DNA of 64,000 nucleotides from NCBI GenBank assembly GCA_963575745.1, contig CAUYUJ010015514.1, positions 259,282 through 323,281 of the forward strand, read 5' to 3'. A program made the position numbers and the translations under genes. This DNA is from Prorocentrum cordatum. Taxonomy: Eukaryota; Sar; Dinophyceae; Prorocentrales; Prorocentraceae. Shown piece after piece: positions 1 to 11,548 of the stretch. Within the stretch, counting starts at the first letter, position 1; each line of letters begins with the position of its first letter. The notes below the pieces were generated by a model. That model was given only the letters and a program-made list of their open reading frames with translations, made no database searches and was not told where the DNA came from.

Positions 1-1050
1 ACCCCCCATTCTGGCACACCCCTCACACGTTTCGTGGCCCCATAGGGAGCTCCACCGAAGGCCCCAGTGGCTGCGCCCGCATGCGGTTCCACCCCCCATT
101 TGGCACACCCCTCACACGTTTCGTGGCCCCATAGGGAGCTCCACCGAAGGCCCCAGTGGCTGCGCCCGCATGCGGTTCCACCCCCCATTCTGGCACACCC
201 CTCACACGTTTCGTGGCCCCATAGGGAGCTCCACCGAAGGCCCCAGTGGCTGCGCCCGCATGCGGTTCCACCCCCCATTCTGGCACACCCCTCACACGTT
301 TCGTGGCCCCATAGGGAGCTCCACCGAAGGCCCCAGTGGCTGCGCCCGCATGCGGTTCCACCCCCCTGGCACACCCCTCACACGTTTCGTCGTGGCCCCA
401 GTCGCATGCGGTTCCCCCCCATTCTGGCACACCCCTCACACGTTTCGTGGCCCCATAGGGAGCTCCACCGAAGGCCCCAGTGGCTGCGCCCGCATGCGGT
501 TCCACCCCCCATTCTGGCACACCCCTCACACGCTTCGTGGCCCCATAGGGAGCTCCACCGAAGGCCCCAGTGGCTGCGCCCGCATGCGGTTCCACCCCCC
601 ATTCTGGCACACCCCTCACACGTTTCGTGGCCCCATAGGGAGCTCCACCGAAGGCCCCAGTGGCTGCGCCCGCATGCGGTTCCACCCCCCATTCTGGCAC
701 ACCCCTCACACGCTTCGTGGCCCCATAGGGAGCTCCACCGAAGGCCCCAGTGGCTGCGCCCGCATGCGGTTCCACCCCCCATTCTGGCACACCCCTCACA
801 CGTTTCGTGGCCCCATAGGGAGCTCCACCGAAGGCCCCAGTGGCTGCGCCCGCATGCGGTTCCACCCCCCATTCTGGCATACCCCTCACACGCTTCGTGG
901 CCCCATAGGGAGCTCCACCGAAGACCCCAATGGCTGCGCCCGCATGCGGTTCCACCCCCCAATTCTGGCACACCCCTCACACGCTTCGTGGCTCCATAGG
1001 GAGCTCCACCGAGCGCCCCAGCGGCTGCGCTCGCATGCGGTTCCACCCCC
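1..1050. repeat. 90-bp tandem satellite array, about 12 units
   Basis: Near-identical 90-bp units begin about every 90 bases (around 2, 91, 181, 271, 415, 505, 595, 685, 775, 865, 955), with one shortened unit of about 55 bases at 361-415. Because 90 is a multiple of three and the unit lacks stops, several long open frames run through it. These are repeat artefacts, not evidence of a protein. From 415 onward a T/C difference (CACGTTTCG or CACGCTTCG) alternates from unit to unit, which suggests a 180-bp higher-order unit. Decayed relatives occur near 60255 (inverted) and 63050 (same orientation). Confidence 0.95.
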
Positions 1051-1087
1051 CATTCCACTATTGCGGTTGGGTCTTTCGTCAGGCTAA

Positions 1088-1148
1088 TTTTTTTTACAGC
1101 CGCGGGCGGAAGCGCCAGCGGCGGCGAGTAACGGTCGGGCTGCGGCCG
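1088..1148 (-). repeat. Conserved 3' terminus and oligo(A) of the giant element
   Basis: On plus, T8 is followed by ACAGCCGCGGGCGGAAGCGC and then a G+C-rich stretch to 1148. On the minus strand this reads as an element 3' end followed by A8. The same tail recurs at 39395-39457 with T10, about 38 kb away and in the same orientation, where it is a separate truncated insertion. This identifies the tail as the 3' terminus of the retrotransposon family. Confidence 0.75.
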
Positions 1149-2208
1149 AAACTAATTGGCCGGACGCGCGAGCGGGCCGCGGCCGGCGCCGGGCGGCGGG
1201 TGCAAGGGTGCTGCAGCCCAAGGAGTCTGACGGCGGGACCAGCACCCAGGGAGCAGAAATTACGCTGCCAAAGTGGCGCGATGCAATGCCCCCACCGTGC
1301 CAGAGGCCATAGTAAGCAGTACGCCCTGAGACACTATCTGAACAGGAGGGAGTCTCCAACCTCGGCGGGCATGGCGTGCAAGGGGTCCCAGGGTGCCTGC
1401 CATGCACAAGCATCGACCGAGAGACGCGCAAGCTGTCGCCAGACGGCATCCCGCACGGAGGGGTTGGACTCTGACAGCGCCAGCGAACCGTCGCAGCTTC
1501 AGAGTACGCACCCACGCAGGCCAAAGGCGCGAAATTCGTGGTGTCAGAAACCGAACAAAGCACGTCAGGCCCAGGAGACAACCGCGAATGGATGCGAACG
1601 CAAGCGGCCATCAAGTAACATGATGCGACGCTATGCGGAAGGTACAACTGTCCCAATCATCTACCAGGCACAAGTCGCAAGCGACGCCAACCGAGATAAG
1701 AACAGGGACGCGTACCAGGGAGCATCTAACGTGACCAGCATAAACAGAGCCGCCTATCCTTGGCACCCTGGCGTACCAGAGTGAAGTAGTCGATGGCGCT
1801 CTGGGGAGCTGTGCTGCCGCTTACCAGCTGCAGCCCAAGCAACAGCCAGTGGTCACGAAGAAGCCCGGGGAGTTGACCGCTCATCCGGGTGGAGCGGGAG
1901 AGCGACGATGGGATGATGCCAGTCCGGGCAACCGTAACTGGCGGCCAGCAAAGGAAGCAGGCGCACGCACTAGGCACAGATGTGGGCTCAGTCTTCTGAC
2001 CACCCGCTGCCGCACTGTGGCCGGCGCGCGCAGGTGGGTGCGCAACTGCGTCCCTGCGTCCGGGCGCGGCAATGTCCTTCGGGTGGGCATCCCAAGTCAT
2101 CGTGTCGGGGGGGTGCCTCAACGGCGCCAGAAGTGCACCGTCTGGTCATCGTTGAAAACCCGCTGTCGGGAAGCCACCCGCCCACGGTCGCTCCCAGGGG
2201 GGCGCGGA
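1149..2208. other. 3' non-coding region of the giant element, no gene seen
   Basis: About 1 kb between the tail and the 302-bp tandem duplication. Open frames exist on both strands (for example 930-1784 on plus) but their composition is shuffled arginine/alanine-rich sequence without a recognisable domain. The CCCAGGGA motif occurs around 1250 and 1716. I see no gene. Confidence 0.5.
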
Positions 2209-2815
2209 GAAGAGCAGCTGAAGGCCGCTGCACCTTAGAGAAACCCAGGGAGCGTGAGTGCTGTTCTGGACAGTGACGAGGCGAAGCCATCGGCGTCGGT
2301 CACAGAGCCGCGAGGCCAGGGGACGAAGCCCGACAGGGCCAGAGGTGAAAACAACTACAGCGGGGCCAGGGGCCAACTATGGCCTGCACGCAACACGCCC
2401 CAGCGCTGACATGCAGACGGTATTGCTGGTAAACACACTTGGGTCCAAAGGCAGGAAGTGCGTGTACCAGGGGGGGCGGCGGAAGGCCGCCACACGAGTA
2501 TATGAAACTTGAAGAGCAGCTGAAGGCCGCTGTACCTTAGAGAAACCCAGGGAGCTTTGTGAATGCGGTTCTGGACTGAGACGAGGGGACGCCATCGGCG
2601 TCGGTCACAGAGCCGCGAGGCCGGGGGACGAAGTCCGACAGGGCCTGAGGTGAAAACAACTACAGCAGGGCCAGGGGCCAACTATGGCCTGCACGCAACA
2701 CGCCCCCGTGCTGCCATGCAGACGGTATTGCTGGTAAACACACTTGGGTCCAAAGGCAGGAAGTGCGCGTACCAGGGAGGGCGGCGGAAGGCCGCCACGC
2801 GAGTATACGAAACGT
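2209..2815. repeat. 302-bp direct tandem duplication in the 3' region
   Basis: Copies start at 2209 and 2511 with the same GAAGAGCAGCTGAAGG and run about 302 bases each. They differ by scattered substitutions and a small indel near 2250/2550. Each copy contains a TGAAG hairpin, a CCCAGGGA motif and a GGCGGAAGGCCGCC hairpin. A partial third start with CCCAGGGAGG and a TGAAG hairpin follows at 2816-2841. Confidence 0.85.
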
Positions 2816-2895
2816 AACCCAGGGAGGCAGCTGAAGGCTGCACAGAGTGTGGAAATCGGACGCTGCACGTGAAACTCTTGGGGATGGGGGGGGGC

Positions 2896-3165
2896 TCAGT
2901 CGCCCCACCGTTGCCTCTTCTCGCCACGATCATCTGGCCTGCCGCCACCACGCTTGCCTCCTGACTGCCACTGGTCGTCGTGCCAGCCAGAGCTCCAGCC
3001 ACTCTGCCAGTTTTCCCAGGCGTCCCAGGAGCTCCTTGCCCGGTCGTACCAGCTGTTCTGTTGGTGGTTGCCCTTGCCCGTGCCGTCGGTCCTGGCGCGG
3101 CGCATGTATTCGGCCCGCACCGTTGCCCAGTCGATGCGGAAGTCCCACCAGCCCTTTGGGCGTGA
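2896..3165 (-). CDS. Short Trp/Arg/Gly-rich peptide, C-terminal fragment
   Basis: The frame ending at the TGA at 2896 reads like a genuine protein end: GWWDFRIDWATVRAEYMRRA, then a Trp-rich run (WDAWENWQSGW, GWHDDQWQSG) and a basic Gly/Arg tail ending RQRWGD. It stays open upstream of the first Met (3120) to at least 3165 and probably further. Codons look unlike the surrounding low-complexity DNA. It lies in the 3' portion of the giant element, after the helicase ORF and on the same strand, so it may be a last small ORF or an exon of an older host gene. No family recognised; the Arg/Gly tail would suit nucleic-acid binding, which is speculation. Start not determined. Confidence 0.4.
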   Translation of the reverse strand, partial: SRPKGWWDFRIDWATVRAEYMRRARTDGTGKGNHQQNSWYDRARSSWDAWENWQSGWSSGWHDDQWQSGGKRGGGRPDDRGEKRQRWGD

Positions 3166-3544
3166 GTGGTTTAGCGAGCTCTCTCTGTCCTCAACGCCCC
3201 TTCTTCCCCTTCGGGGAGGGGTTTACCCCTCCCCCTACCCCCTCCCCTTGGGCCTGGAGAGGGGGTCCGGCGGGTCGTTGGAGGGGTCTTTCTCGACTCC
3301 TGGGAGGGCTAAAAAACGACACCCCTCACGAGGATTCTGCCCCCGACGGGGGGGCACCGTTTGGCCCCCCTCCTCTTCTTTAAAGCCAGAATCATTGATT
3401 TTACTACGGTTTTGGCGCCATTTTGGCGTCCTTAGGGGGCCGCGTTCATCTTCCTGCATAGCAAAATTTTTGATATTACGAAAGTTTCCCGCTCATTTTG
3501 TCCTGCTCAGGGGGCAGCTCTCATTCGCGCTTCTGAGGAGGTCG
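3166..3544. other. Non-coding spacer with strong hairpins
   Basis: Contains GGGGAGGGG-TTTA-CCCCTCCCC, a perfect 9-bp stem with a 4-nt loop, near 3215-3236, and C/G-homopolymer-rich sequence. It becomes AT-richer at 3390-3500. I see no gene. Confidence 0.5.
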
Positions 3545-3765
3545 CAAGAGGCCCCAAGATGGCCCCAAGAGGCCCCCAGGAGGCTCCCAGGAGGCTCCCA
3601 AGAGGCCCCCAAGAGGCCCCCAAGAGGCCCCAAGCGGCTCCCAGGAGGCTCCCAGGAGGCCCCCAAGAGGCCCCAAGAGGCCCCCAAGAGGCCCCCAAGA
3701 GGCCCCCGAGATTTCCAAGAGGCCCCCAAGAGGCCCCCAAGAGGCCCCAAGACGCCCCACGAGGA
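3545..3765. repeat. CCCAAGAGG minisatellite
   Basis: Irregular repeats of AGGCCCCCAAG or AGGCTCCCAGG, 11-12 bp each. Long open frames on minus (Gly-Leu-Leu-Gly-Ala-Ser-Trp repeats) are artefacts. The same repeat recurs at 21.55, 26.44, 40.5-41.6, 42.4-43.0, 44.85-45.45 and 46.7-47.3 kb in this orientation. Confidence 0.9.
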
Positions 3766-4180
3766 GCCCGAACGACTCGCACCAGGACGAGGGGCCCGAA
3801 CGACTCACACCACGAAGAGCCCGAACGACTCACACCAGAAAGAGGGGCCCGAACGACTCACACCAGGACGAGGCGCCCGAACGACTCACAAAACGAGGAG
3901 CCCAAACGACTCACACCACGACGAAGGCCCCGAACGACTCACACCACGAGGAGCCCGAACGAGTCACACCAGGAGGAGGGGCCCGAACGACTCACACCAG
4001 GACGAGGGGCCCGAACAACTCGCACCACGAGAAGCCCGAACGACTCACACCAGGACGAAGAGCCCGAACGACTCACACCACGAAGAGCCCGAACGACTCA
4101 TACCAGGAAGAAGGGCCCGAACGACTCAGACCAGGAGGAGAAACCCCGAACGACTCAAACCACGAGGAGCGCTTTCTCTC
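3766..4180. repeat. 25-28-bp minisatellite (CCCGAACGACTCACACCA)
   Basis: About 15 units with the core CCCGAACGACTCACACCA followed by variable GGACGAGGGG, CGAAGAG or CGAGGAG. Unit length alternates between about 25 and 28 bp. It lies immediately downstream (in minus-strand sense) of the helicase ORF, and the first units overlap its open tail. Confidence 0.9.
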
Positions 4181-7100
4181 CCTCCTCCTTCGCATCGTCC
4201 TTCTCCCGCTCCCCCCACAAGGAGGATGTGCAAGGAGGCGGGGGGGGGGGGAACAAGGGATATATGCGGGGCCAAGCGGACACACGCCTGAAAAACACGA
4301 CTGTCGGCATGCTTCGCGAGAGTTGCTGCTGTGAGATGGGCTGGTGGGGATACGCGAAGCGTAAAGAATTATACTTCTTGTCCATCGCGTAGGCATCGTA
4401 TTCACAGTGCTTCCAGTCATCCAAGAACTTGTTGATGTTCGCGTCCGCGTGCAGCTTCAGGTCTGACTTGGGATCCTTGGACCCAAGGATCCGGATGCAT
4501 TTGGTGTAGGCCGACCAAAGGGCACAGAATACTCCACCCAAGTCCACTTGGTGTCTGGTGATGCGCTTGGCGGGCGTCTCTCCGCGGCGCTCCAAGTCCA
4601 CGGAGCCCAACCAAGCCTTGTACATGGGGCCTCCGTGGGCGTCGGTCAGCTGGTTGAGAGCGTGTCTTTCCGCTGCGCCAGAGTAGGCAAGCCTGCGGTC
4701 TGGTGTCTGTGGATTGCGTAGTGGGGGGCGGTGGTCCTGTGCTGTGCCTCTCTCTCGCGCGGCTTCGTCTTGACCTGGCCCCCTGGAACCACTGGCGTTC
4801 TGCTCGGTGGTGGCTGCACCACCCCAGGCGTCCAACGGGTCGTCGTCGGAGCTGGGTTCCATGCTCTCTGCCGTTGGGCTTTGCTGTGGCGGCTTGGCGC
4901 CAGGGCCATCATCTTCCGCGCCCGTGGCCGTGTCCGCACAGTCATCAGGGGGAGGAGGCTCTTGGGGGCTTCCATAGTCGGCTGAATCCGCTCGTTCAGT
5001 GGCAGGAATTTCGTCTTCGTCGCCCTCCCCTTTGGCAGCTAGGCCAGGCACCTTCGCGTCTCCAGCGCACATTTCGGCGTCTTTCGTACCCAGGGAGTTG
5101 TCTGCACCAAACGCTGTGGAGGTGTCTCCCTCGGGTCTTGCTGGAGCTTCGGGCTTGCCCAGCCACTGTGCCGGAGGGCGCCCTGCCGCGTTGTCGGGCC
5201 TGTTCTCGCTCATGGCCTGCATATGCGACTCCGCCAGGGAGGTGATGGTTGTCGAGGCCAGGGCATCGGCACTGAGGCTGAACAGAAAGCTCGTCAGCGT
5301 GCCCATCTCGTGTCTGACTGGGTTGAAGCCACTCGCCGGGGCGAGGGTCGAGACGTGCCGCTCCCAGGCCTTTTTGTGTTTCTCGCCGTTGGTGAGGTGG
5401 GAGACGACTCGCGCGGCGGCCAGCCGCTTGCCTTCCCAGGGCTGGTTGAGCGGGGAGCAATCCCTCGGGATCTCGTCGCCGTACGCCGCCCTGAGAAACA
5501 TCGTCAACCGACTGCCTGGCCACGAGGCTTCTTCATTTTTAAGCTCTGGGATGTTATCATCGCAATGGCCGTGACAGAACTGCCGCCAAATGTAGTCCAG
5601 CCCAGGGTGGAAGTCCCGGAGGTAGGTCACGAGGAGCTGCTGAACGACCACGTCTCCGCTGCCAGACCTACTCCTGGGGTCGTCTGACCTGAGCGCGGGG
5701 TTGGTGACCTCCCTGCAGTCCAGGAGCGGCCCCTGAGGGACTGGCAGCTCAGACAGGAGCTCCATGAGCTGCGGGAGAGTCCTGGGGGCCTGCTCGGCCA
5801 CGGGGGCGGCTGCTCCCGAGGCGCTGGGCCCAGGGAGGTTTGCCGCTCCTGTCTTGGTGAAGCGATCTGAGGCCTTGGCGCCAGCGCCCATCCAGGGAAG
5901 GGTGTTGAGAATGTCCACTGGGGCCTCCGCTACGATCTGGCTATTGAGCGTTGGCAGGACAGGGGCCTCGGCTGGATACAGTGCCCTGTAGTCTCTCCCA
6001 ATGATGTGGTCCAGAGTCGCGGGCCCGATGTTCCAGATGGGGACCAGGCACCGCCGGCAGCACCACGTGGCATTCCAGTCGCGCTCCCACCAGGCTGTGG
6101 CCCGCCGCTCGATGGGAGGCAGCCCTGCTTGCTCGGGCACACCCACTCCTTCCTTTGGCTTCCATATGAAGCAGCCCAGGGGAGGTGCTCCAGTCTTCCA
6201 GACCAGGAGCGGTGCCCCTGGGGGGCATGTGTCGCACCGAGCAGAGTAGACCTTGTTCTCCGCAGCTTGGAGGCCGAACCGCTCATCCGTGACCCGGAGG
6301 ATGGGAATAGTGGTGTTGGCGCGCTTTGGGATGTGCATGCCCGTCGGCGTCATGATGAGATCCGCCAGTGTCCTCGTGTCCGATTGGGGGCTGCATCCAA
6401 AGCCAAGTGGGAGATGACCCAGGGAGGGGAGGGCAACCGCCTTCTTGTCACTTGCGCCACCGGTCCTCCAATGTTCGTACTCCTTGACCTTATCCGCGAC
6501 TGTTGCACCGGTTGGTGCTGGGATGCCCTTTTCCTCCAGGTGTCGAATCCAGCAGATCTCGCAGTGCCATCCCACGTTTGTACCGTCGAGGTGGGCCTGG
6601 GGCCGGTTCTGCGCTACCATCAGGCGTGTATCGTCCGAAATCCATGTACCGTCTGTGGAGCGTAGCTGGTCCTTGCCGCATCTGTCGCACTTGAACCTGC
6701 CACGCTTCTGCTCAGCCAACAGCCTGTCGTCGGGGATGTGCGGGGGGTCCTGCTTGGTACCTGGGGCAGGGGCGGACGGCATGGGGGCGTTCAGATCGGT
6801 GTTGGCAAGCGCGAATCCGCCGCCGATGTAGGCGAGCCCAGTACCCCGGTCGTCGTCACCCAGGGAGGCGTCTGAGCCCGCGAGCGCGATGTGAAGCGCG
6901 CACACGGAGCAGTGGTGCGTACCCAGGGGGGTCAGTGAGGCGGCTGGGACGATCTTCTCGAGGACGAGCATCGGGGCCTTCAGCTGGAAGGCATGCCTGT
7001 CCATCTCACTCCAGGTCTGCGGGCAGCCAGCTGCCTGTGCGTCGGGGTGGTGGTGTGCCACCGCTACGAGCTTGGAGATGTGGGGCAGGATTGCCTCGAT

Positions 7101-8354
7101 GCGGCCGTGAAGATCGGCCAGATCCTCCAGCGTGAGGCCCCAGGTGCTCGCGAAGTCCTGCCGGAACCCTCGATGCGCTTCCTGCCACGGGACACAGAAA
7201 CCCAGGATGGCTTCAATCACGTCCCCAGCCTGTTCGGCGTGCGGGAACGGCCACAAGAACACGCGCGGCTCGCGGAGCATTAACATCATGACCACCAAGA
7301 GCGAGCGGGTCTTGCAAGACTCCATGGGGAGGCCATCTGTGTCCTTGATCTCCTCCCGGAGTCGGCCCCAGGTTGGATCGACGGAGGCGCCGCCTAAGAT
7401 CTCCTGCAGGCCAACCATCCCAGAGTGCTTCCTGTGTCTGCAACAATCCTTGGTTGTTGCACTCCACGCCTGGGGAACCTGCCGGAACAGCCCCTTGGGA
7501 GTGCACTGTCGCCGACCGCAGAGCGTTGCACGTCGGCCCCTGACGTGCGGCACCGGGGGGAGGGAGTCGTTGCACACTGCGTGGTCTGCGTCCTCCCAGG
7601 GAGTGCCAAGGCCGAGTGACCACACTATGGCTGCCCAGAGCATGTTGCAGACCAGATTGGTCGCGTCTAAACCCAGGGACATGTCGAACAGGAAGCCCAG
7701 GTGCGACCAAGCCTTCCGGTCGAGTCTGCCAGGCTGCCGCGGTGTCTCGGACATCGAAAATTCGTGCGGGTGGAGCCCCGCCACCAGGTAGATGAGCACA
7801 TGGAAGGCAGGCGTCGAGAGGATCTCGTTTAAGCCGTCAGAGATGAACTTGCCCAGGGAGCCCCAGTCGAAGTCATCGGCCAGTGGGGTGTTATAGCGAT
7901 CGGCGAAGCTGTTCGCCTGAGCGTCACGGGCTTTTCTCTTGGCCGCATCGAGCTCATTGCGCCCGTCCTCTCCCTTCGCGTCACAACTCCAGGCAACGGG
8001 GGAGGGTGCCCAGGTGGCGTGGTCGGGCAGTGGGTCAAAGCTCTCGTCTATGACCAGGGATCGCCTGTGGCCGGCGGGTCCGTCGCCCCCGAACCTGACC
8101 CAAAGGCGGGTCAAGCGCCCACATTCGGAAAGCACACGTAGCTGGGACCACGTGGCGTTGGCGAACATGCGCCCGTCTCCCAACATCATGATGTTCCGCT
8201 TGGCCCTCGTGATCGCCACGTTCAGCCGCGTGGCGTCATCGACAAAGCCCCAGTTGTGCATCCCGTTGCTCTTGGTGGTCAGCACAATCACGATGTCTGC
8301 CTCCCCGCCCTGGCTGGAGTCGATGGTAGTGAGCTTGAGGGCCCCACTTTTCAT
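4155..8354 (-). pseudogene. SF1B (UPF1-like) helicase C-terminal motifs and long Cys-rich tail
   Basis: This 1399-codon open segment begins with the last helicase motifs: motif V (TIDSSQGGEADIVIVL) and motif VI (RLNVAITRAKRNIMMLGD) within the first 60 residues, typical of UPF1/SMUBP2/senataxin-type SF1B enzymes. The rest is unlike known helicases. It holds paired Cys motifs CDRC...CEIC (about residues 570-625) and CDTC...CRRC (about 710-790) that look like zinc-binding modules, then an acidic/Ser-rich linker (about 1040-1200) and a conserved-looking C-terminus up to SLRFAYPHQP. The final 40 or so residues run into low-complexity DNA and are probably read-through. A diverged copy of the C-terminus occurs at 39478-39666. 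It is separated by a frame change from the upstream segment at 8351-9319, so it is not expressed as drawn. Likely role, by inference: unwinding nucleic acid or remodelling RNP during retrotransposition. Confidence 0.75.
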
Positions 8355-9319
8355 GCGCTTGCCTGCGATCTGCCTGAGACCAGGGAAGGCTGTGCCAATG
8401 GCAGTGTGGGCGTTACGACCCTCCCGAAAGACGGTTTCCCAGCGGTGAGTGTCGACCTCATGCTCTTGGGAGTCTGCTCCAGGGCCGGGGATATCTTGCC
8501 CGCTACGACCGCCACTGCCTTTTCCCTTGCCGGTTTTCCCTTCTTGCCACTCTTCGAGTTCCGAAGGGCACCGCTGAGGTGGCGCGGGCCTTGCGGCCAG
8601 CCGTCCATGAGGATGGCCGTTTGGAGCTGGTAGCCAACGACGATTCGGACGGTGGTGCCTCTTTCAAGCTCGGGGAGGAGTGCCCGCACGATGTCCACAG
8701 CCTGCGCTGCCTCGGGGAGGTTGGCGTAGCCTGGCTGGAGGCCGCACGAAACCTCCCACGAGGGTGTGTCGACTAGCAGGAAGCGGTGCTTGTCGCCGTT
8801 CTGCGGAGGATCCAACTGCCTGAGGGTCGCGCTGAGGTCGGCCTCGTTGGAACTGGTGAGCTTGGCGAGTTCCGTCAGGCGCCTAGGTTCCCAGGGTGAG
8901 ATGTCTCTCCATGGGAGGCCTTCAACTATGGGCCTGTCTCTGAGCGGGTCCATGGTGCCGCTCGTCATACCCTTGCCGTGGTAGGCTGCGTTCGGAAAGG
9001 CGAGCAGCTGCGGATGCATGCGGTAGCATATCGACAGGTGGACCACCGCCGTGTCCTGGCCGCGGAGGGCGTGAAACATCCTGTCAAATCTGCTGACACA
9101 AAGACCCAGGTCGTTGGCAAGCTTTGAGAGAACCGTAGGAGGCAACTGGTTCGGGTCGCCCACCAATACCAGGGCTCCGCCGCTGTTGATCACGTTCACC
9201 ATAGACATGAGCGCATGCAGCTCCGTGGCCTGTCCGGCCTCGTCGATTACCAGGAGGACAATGTGCGGGCTGTCCTTCTGTCCGAGGGCTTCGGCTGCCT
9301 CATGTGTGGACATGATCAC
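8351..9319 (-). pseudogene. SF1B helicase middle segment (Walker B, motifs III and IV)
   Basis: Continues the helicase in a different frame. Visible motifs are Walker B LLVIDEAGQATE (about residue 24), motif III LVLVGDPNQLPP (about residue 50) and YRMHP motif IV (about residue 98), in the order and spacing of UPF1-family helicases. After about residue 270 the frame turns Ser/Pro-rich, and the true continuation is the motif V segment in the adjacent frame (8354 downward). That is evidence of a frameshift near 8.40-8.45 kb. The segment joins upstream to 9419-11485 across another break of about 100 bases. Confidence 0.8.
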
Positions 9320-9418
9320 CCTGGCATCCCGGAGCAGGTTGGCCTTGAAGGGCTTGAAGTCAGAGCTCTTGTCCCCATCCTGAAACGGGAAGTCTCCGTA
9401 GGCGTTCTTGTAGTGGCC

Positions 9419-11485
9419 CTATGGGGTCAGGCCCACAAGCTCCTCGTTGACGCGTTCCTTCCTCGCCAGGCGCGCGAATTTCCCAGGGAACCCCGTGTCG
9501 GGATCGAGACGGAGCCGTTGATGTGCTTCGGACATTGCCAATTCGGGCTGGTCGACCGCAGTGTTCGAACCGGCTGCCAGCGCGACTGCTTGGCCCGAAC
9601 GTAGGCAGCATCCCCACATGTCCAGGCAGGCGACGGAGAAGGTGGTCTTGCGTGTCCAAGGGGGTCCGTGCACCAGTACGGCATGGTGACGTAGGGTGGC
9701 TTGAAGGGCTCTGATCGCGTCGTTGTTTGGCTTGTGCTTGTCCACCCTTTCGTTAAAGGTCGTCTGGCTAGGTGTGGTGCGCACCCTCTGGAGAACCGAC
9801 CCCGTCGAGTCTGAGAGCTCGTCGTCCGAGAACGCCGCCAAACCCAAGGGAAGCGGCGGTACCTGCTGTAGAAGGCCACACCAGACAGCCTGGGTGAGGT
9901 CAGCGTCGGGGACGTCCATCTCCAGTGTAGCGGCGGCTCTGGCCCGCAGATTCGAGCCGACTGCGCTGGTGCGCTGGAGGTCGTTGGCCGCGCGTCGGTC
10001 GGCCCGGGGAGCGCGCAGGAAGGCCGAGAGAAACGTCAGGGGGGACAGTGTGCGAGCAAACAGATCCGCCGCATTCTGCCGGAGGTAGTAAATCTGGTCA
10101 AGAGCCCAACACTGGCGCCAGTACTGGGTGTCGGAGGGGGCCCCGTCCACTCTGTACCAGGGAACGTCGTCACTTGGGGGCCGTGCCGCCTTGGTTTCAT
10201 CTCCATGGAATGGCCCCCACTTCCCGCTGTTGTACTGCACGATGCGCCTGTCCGAGGGGTACCTGGTGGCCGGGTTGATGCCGAGCACTCTTGCGTCTTT
10301 TGGGTGGATGGCGCCGCCCAGGGAGGGTGGCCACCAGATCGTGACGTCCGCAATCTTGTCCACTGTGGGGCCGGTGACGGAGATGTACAGATCCTCGCCT
10401 TCTGTGTCTCCCTCCTGGGTTCTGGATGCAACCCTGTGCCTGGAGGGCCACTCCAGCAGGTAGAGCTCCTTACCCTCTGGGAGGTCCAGCGCGTTTCGCA
10501 ACTGGAAGGTGTCCAGGTCGTCCAGGTGCGCGTTGCCGTCGATCTTGGTGGCACGGACGTCGAGAGCACAATTGCCTTTCCTGGCCAGGTCTTCGCGCGT
10601 GGCCTCTTTCCTGTTGTCCACCGTCTCGACTGACGCTTGGCTTTCTACCCGGGCGATTCTCCGAAGTGTCTGCCCACGATCCTGGAGAGTGTAAGGCCAC
10701 TGTGAGGGGAGCCGGACGGCATCGGGCAGATCCCCCAGCGCCGCCTTGGGGTGGACTCGCGAGCGTGGTGAATCCACGGGCAAGGAGTAAAGACTGCGTA
10801 CCTCGGCGGCCGCTTGGACTGCCAGCGACTCGTCCAGCTGCCGATCCGAAGGGTCTGGCTGTAATGCCTCTTCTTCGGTTGCCAGTCTCACTACTCGCTG
10901 CTGGCTAGGCGGCCCCCAAGTGGTCGGAGGATGGGGCGGCGGGGGCGGAGGCAAAGGACGGCCCGAGGATGCTGTGGGCTGCCCAGGCGCGGCGGGCAGT
11001 GACCCGACGGAGGACTTTGCCAACGCATTAGCCCCTCCGCCTACGTCAGGCCCTCGGACGCCTGCCTGTCTAGCCTCGCGGATGCACATCTGGGGCGACC
11101 TCACGCGGTCTGGGTCGATTCTCGTGCCTCCCAGGCTACTGTACGTCCAGTCGTCGTCCCAGAGAGGGTAGATGACGGGCACATGCAGCGCGTCTTCCGG
11201 AATCACAAGACCAGGGAGTGAGCGGGCGCCGTCGTGGGATACCAAGGGTTGCACGGGTCTCCAGCCTAGCCAGGCCCTCCGTTCGATATGCACACGGTGC
11301 ACTACGTCCCAGGTCGATCCGCCGCACATGCTCCGGAGACAAAGGTGTTTGGGTCCGGCCACCCGTCGCTGTAGCGCCTTTGCGACATGTCGTAGTGCTT
11401 GTCGCTCAGGATGTGCCCAGTGTCGTCCACCGGCTCCTGGCAGATCTCGCGCCAGTAGCGCCAACCGCCGTTGAAGAAGGCCCAA
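9419..11485 (-). pseudogene. Helicase N-terminal region with altered Walker A
   Basis: 688 codons. The first 500 or so residues have no recognised domain (a Pro-rich linker at about residues 160-200, otherwise mixed helical composition). The last 100 residues carry the Q-motif/Walker A region: LQATLRHHAVLVHGPPWTRK followed by TT. The family consensus is GPPGTGKT; here the two Gly of the P-loop are Trp and Arg (TGG, CGC). Lys and Thr remain. ATP binding would very likely be lost, consistent with decay, though a 1-2 base change explains each residue. A frameshift near 9.4 kb separates it from Walker B. Confidence 0.7.
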
Positions 11486-11548
11486 CGCATCCAGGGACAG
11501 TACCGAGCAAGGAAGACCCGAGAGCCCAGTCTGACTGGCGGGCCGTCC

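Noticed and set aside
1-1050. CRISPR array
   Set aside because: Units are contiguous with no unique spacers, and the DNA is eukaryotic.
23-1087. Long open frames on both strands through the 90-bp array
   Set aside because: The unit length is a multiple of three and lacks stops in several frames at once; no single frame looks protein-like.
2954-4392. 445- and 277-codon plus-strand frames
   Set aside because: They run through two minisatellites and read as repeats of Pro-Arg-Gly and Glu-Arg-Leu-Thr; no domain.
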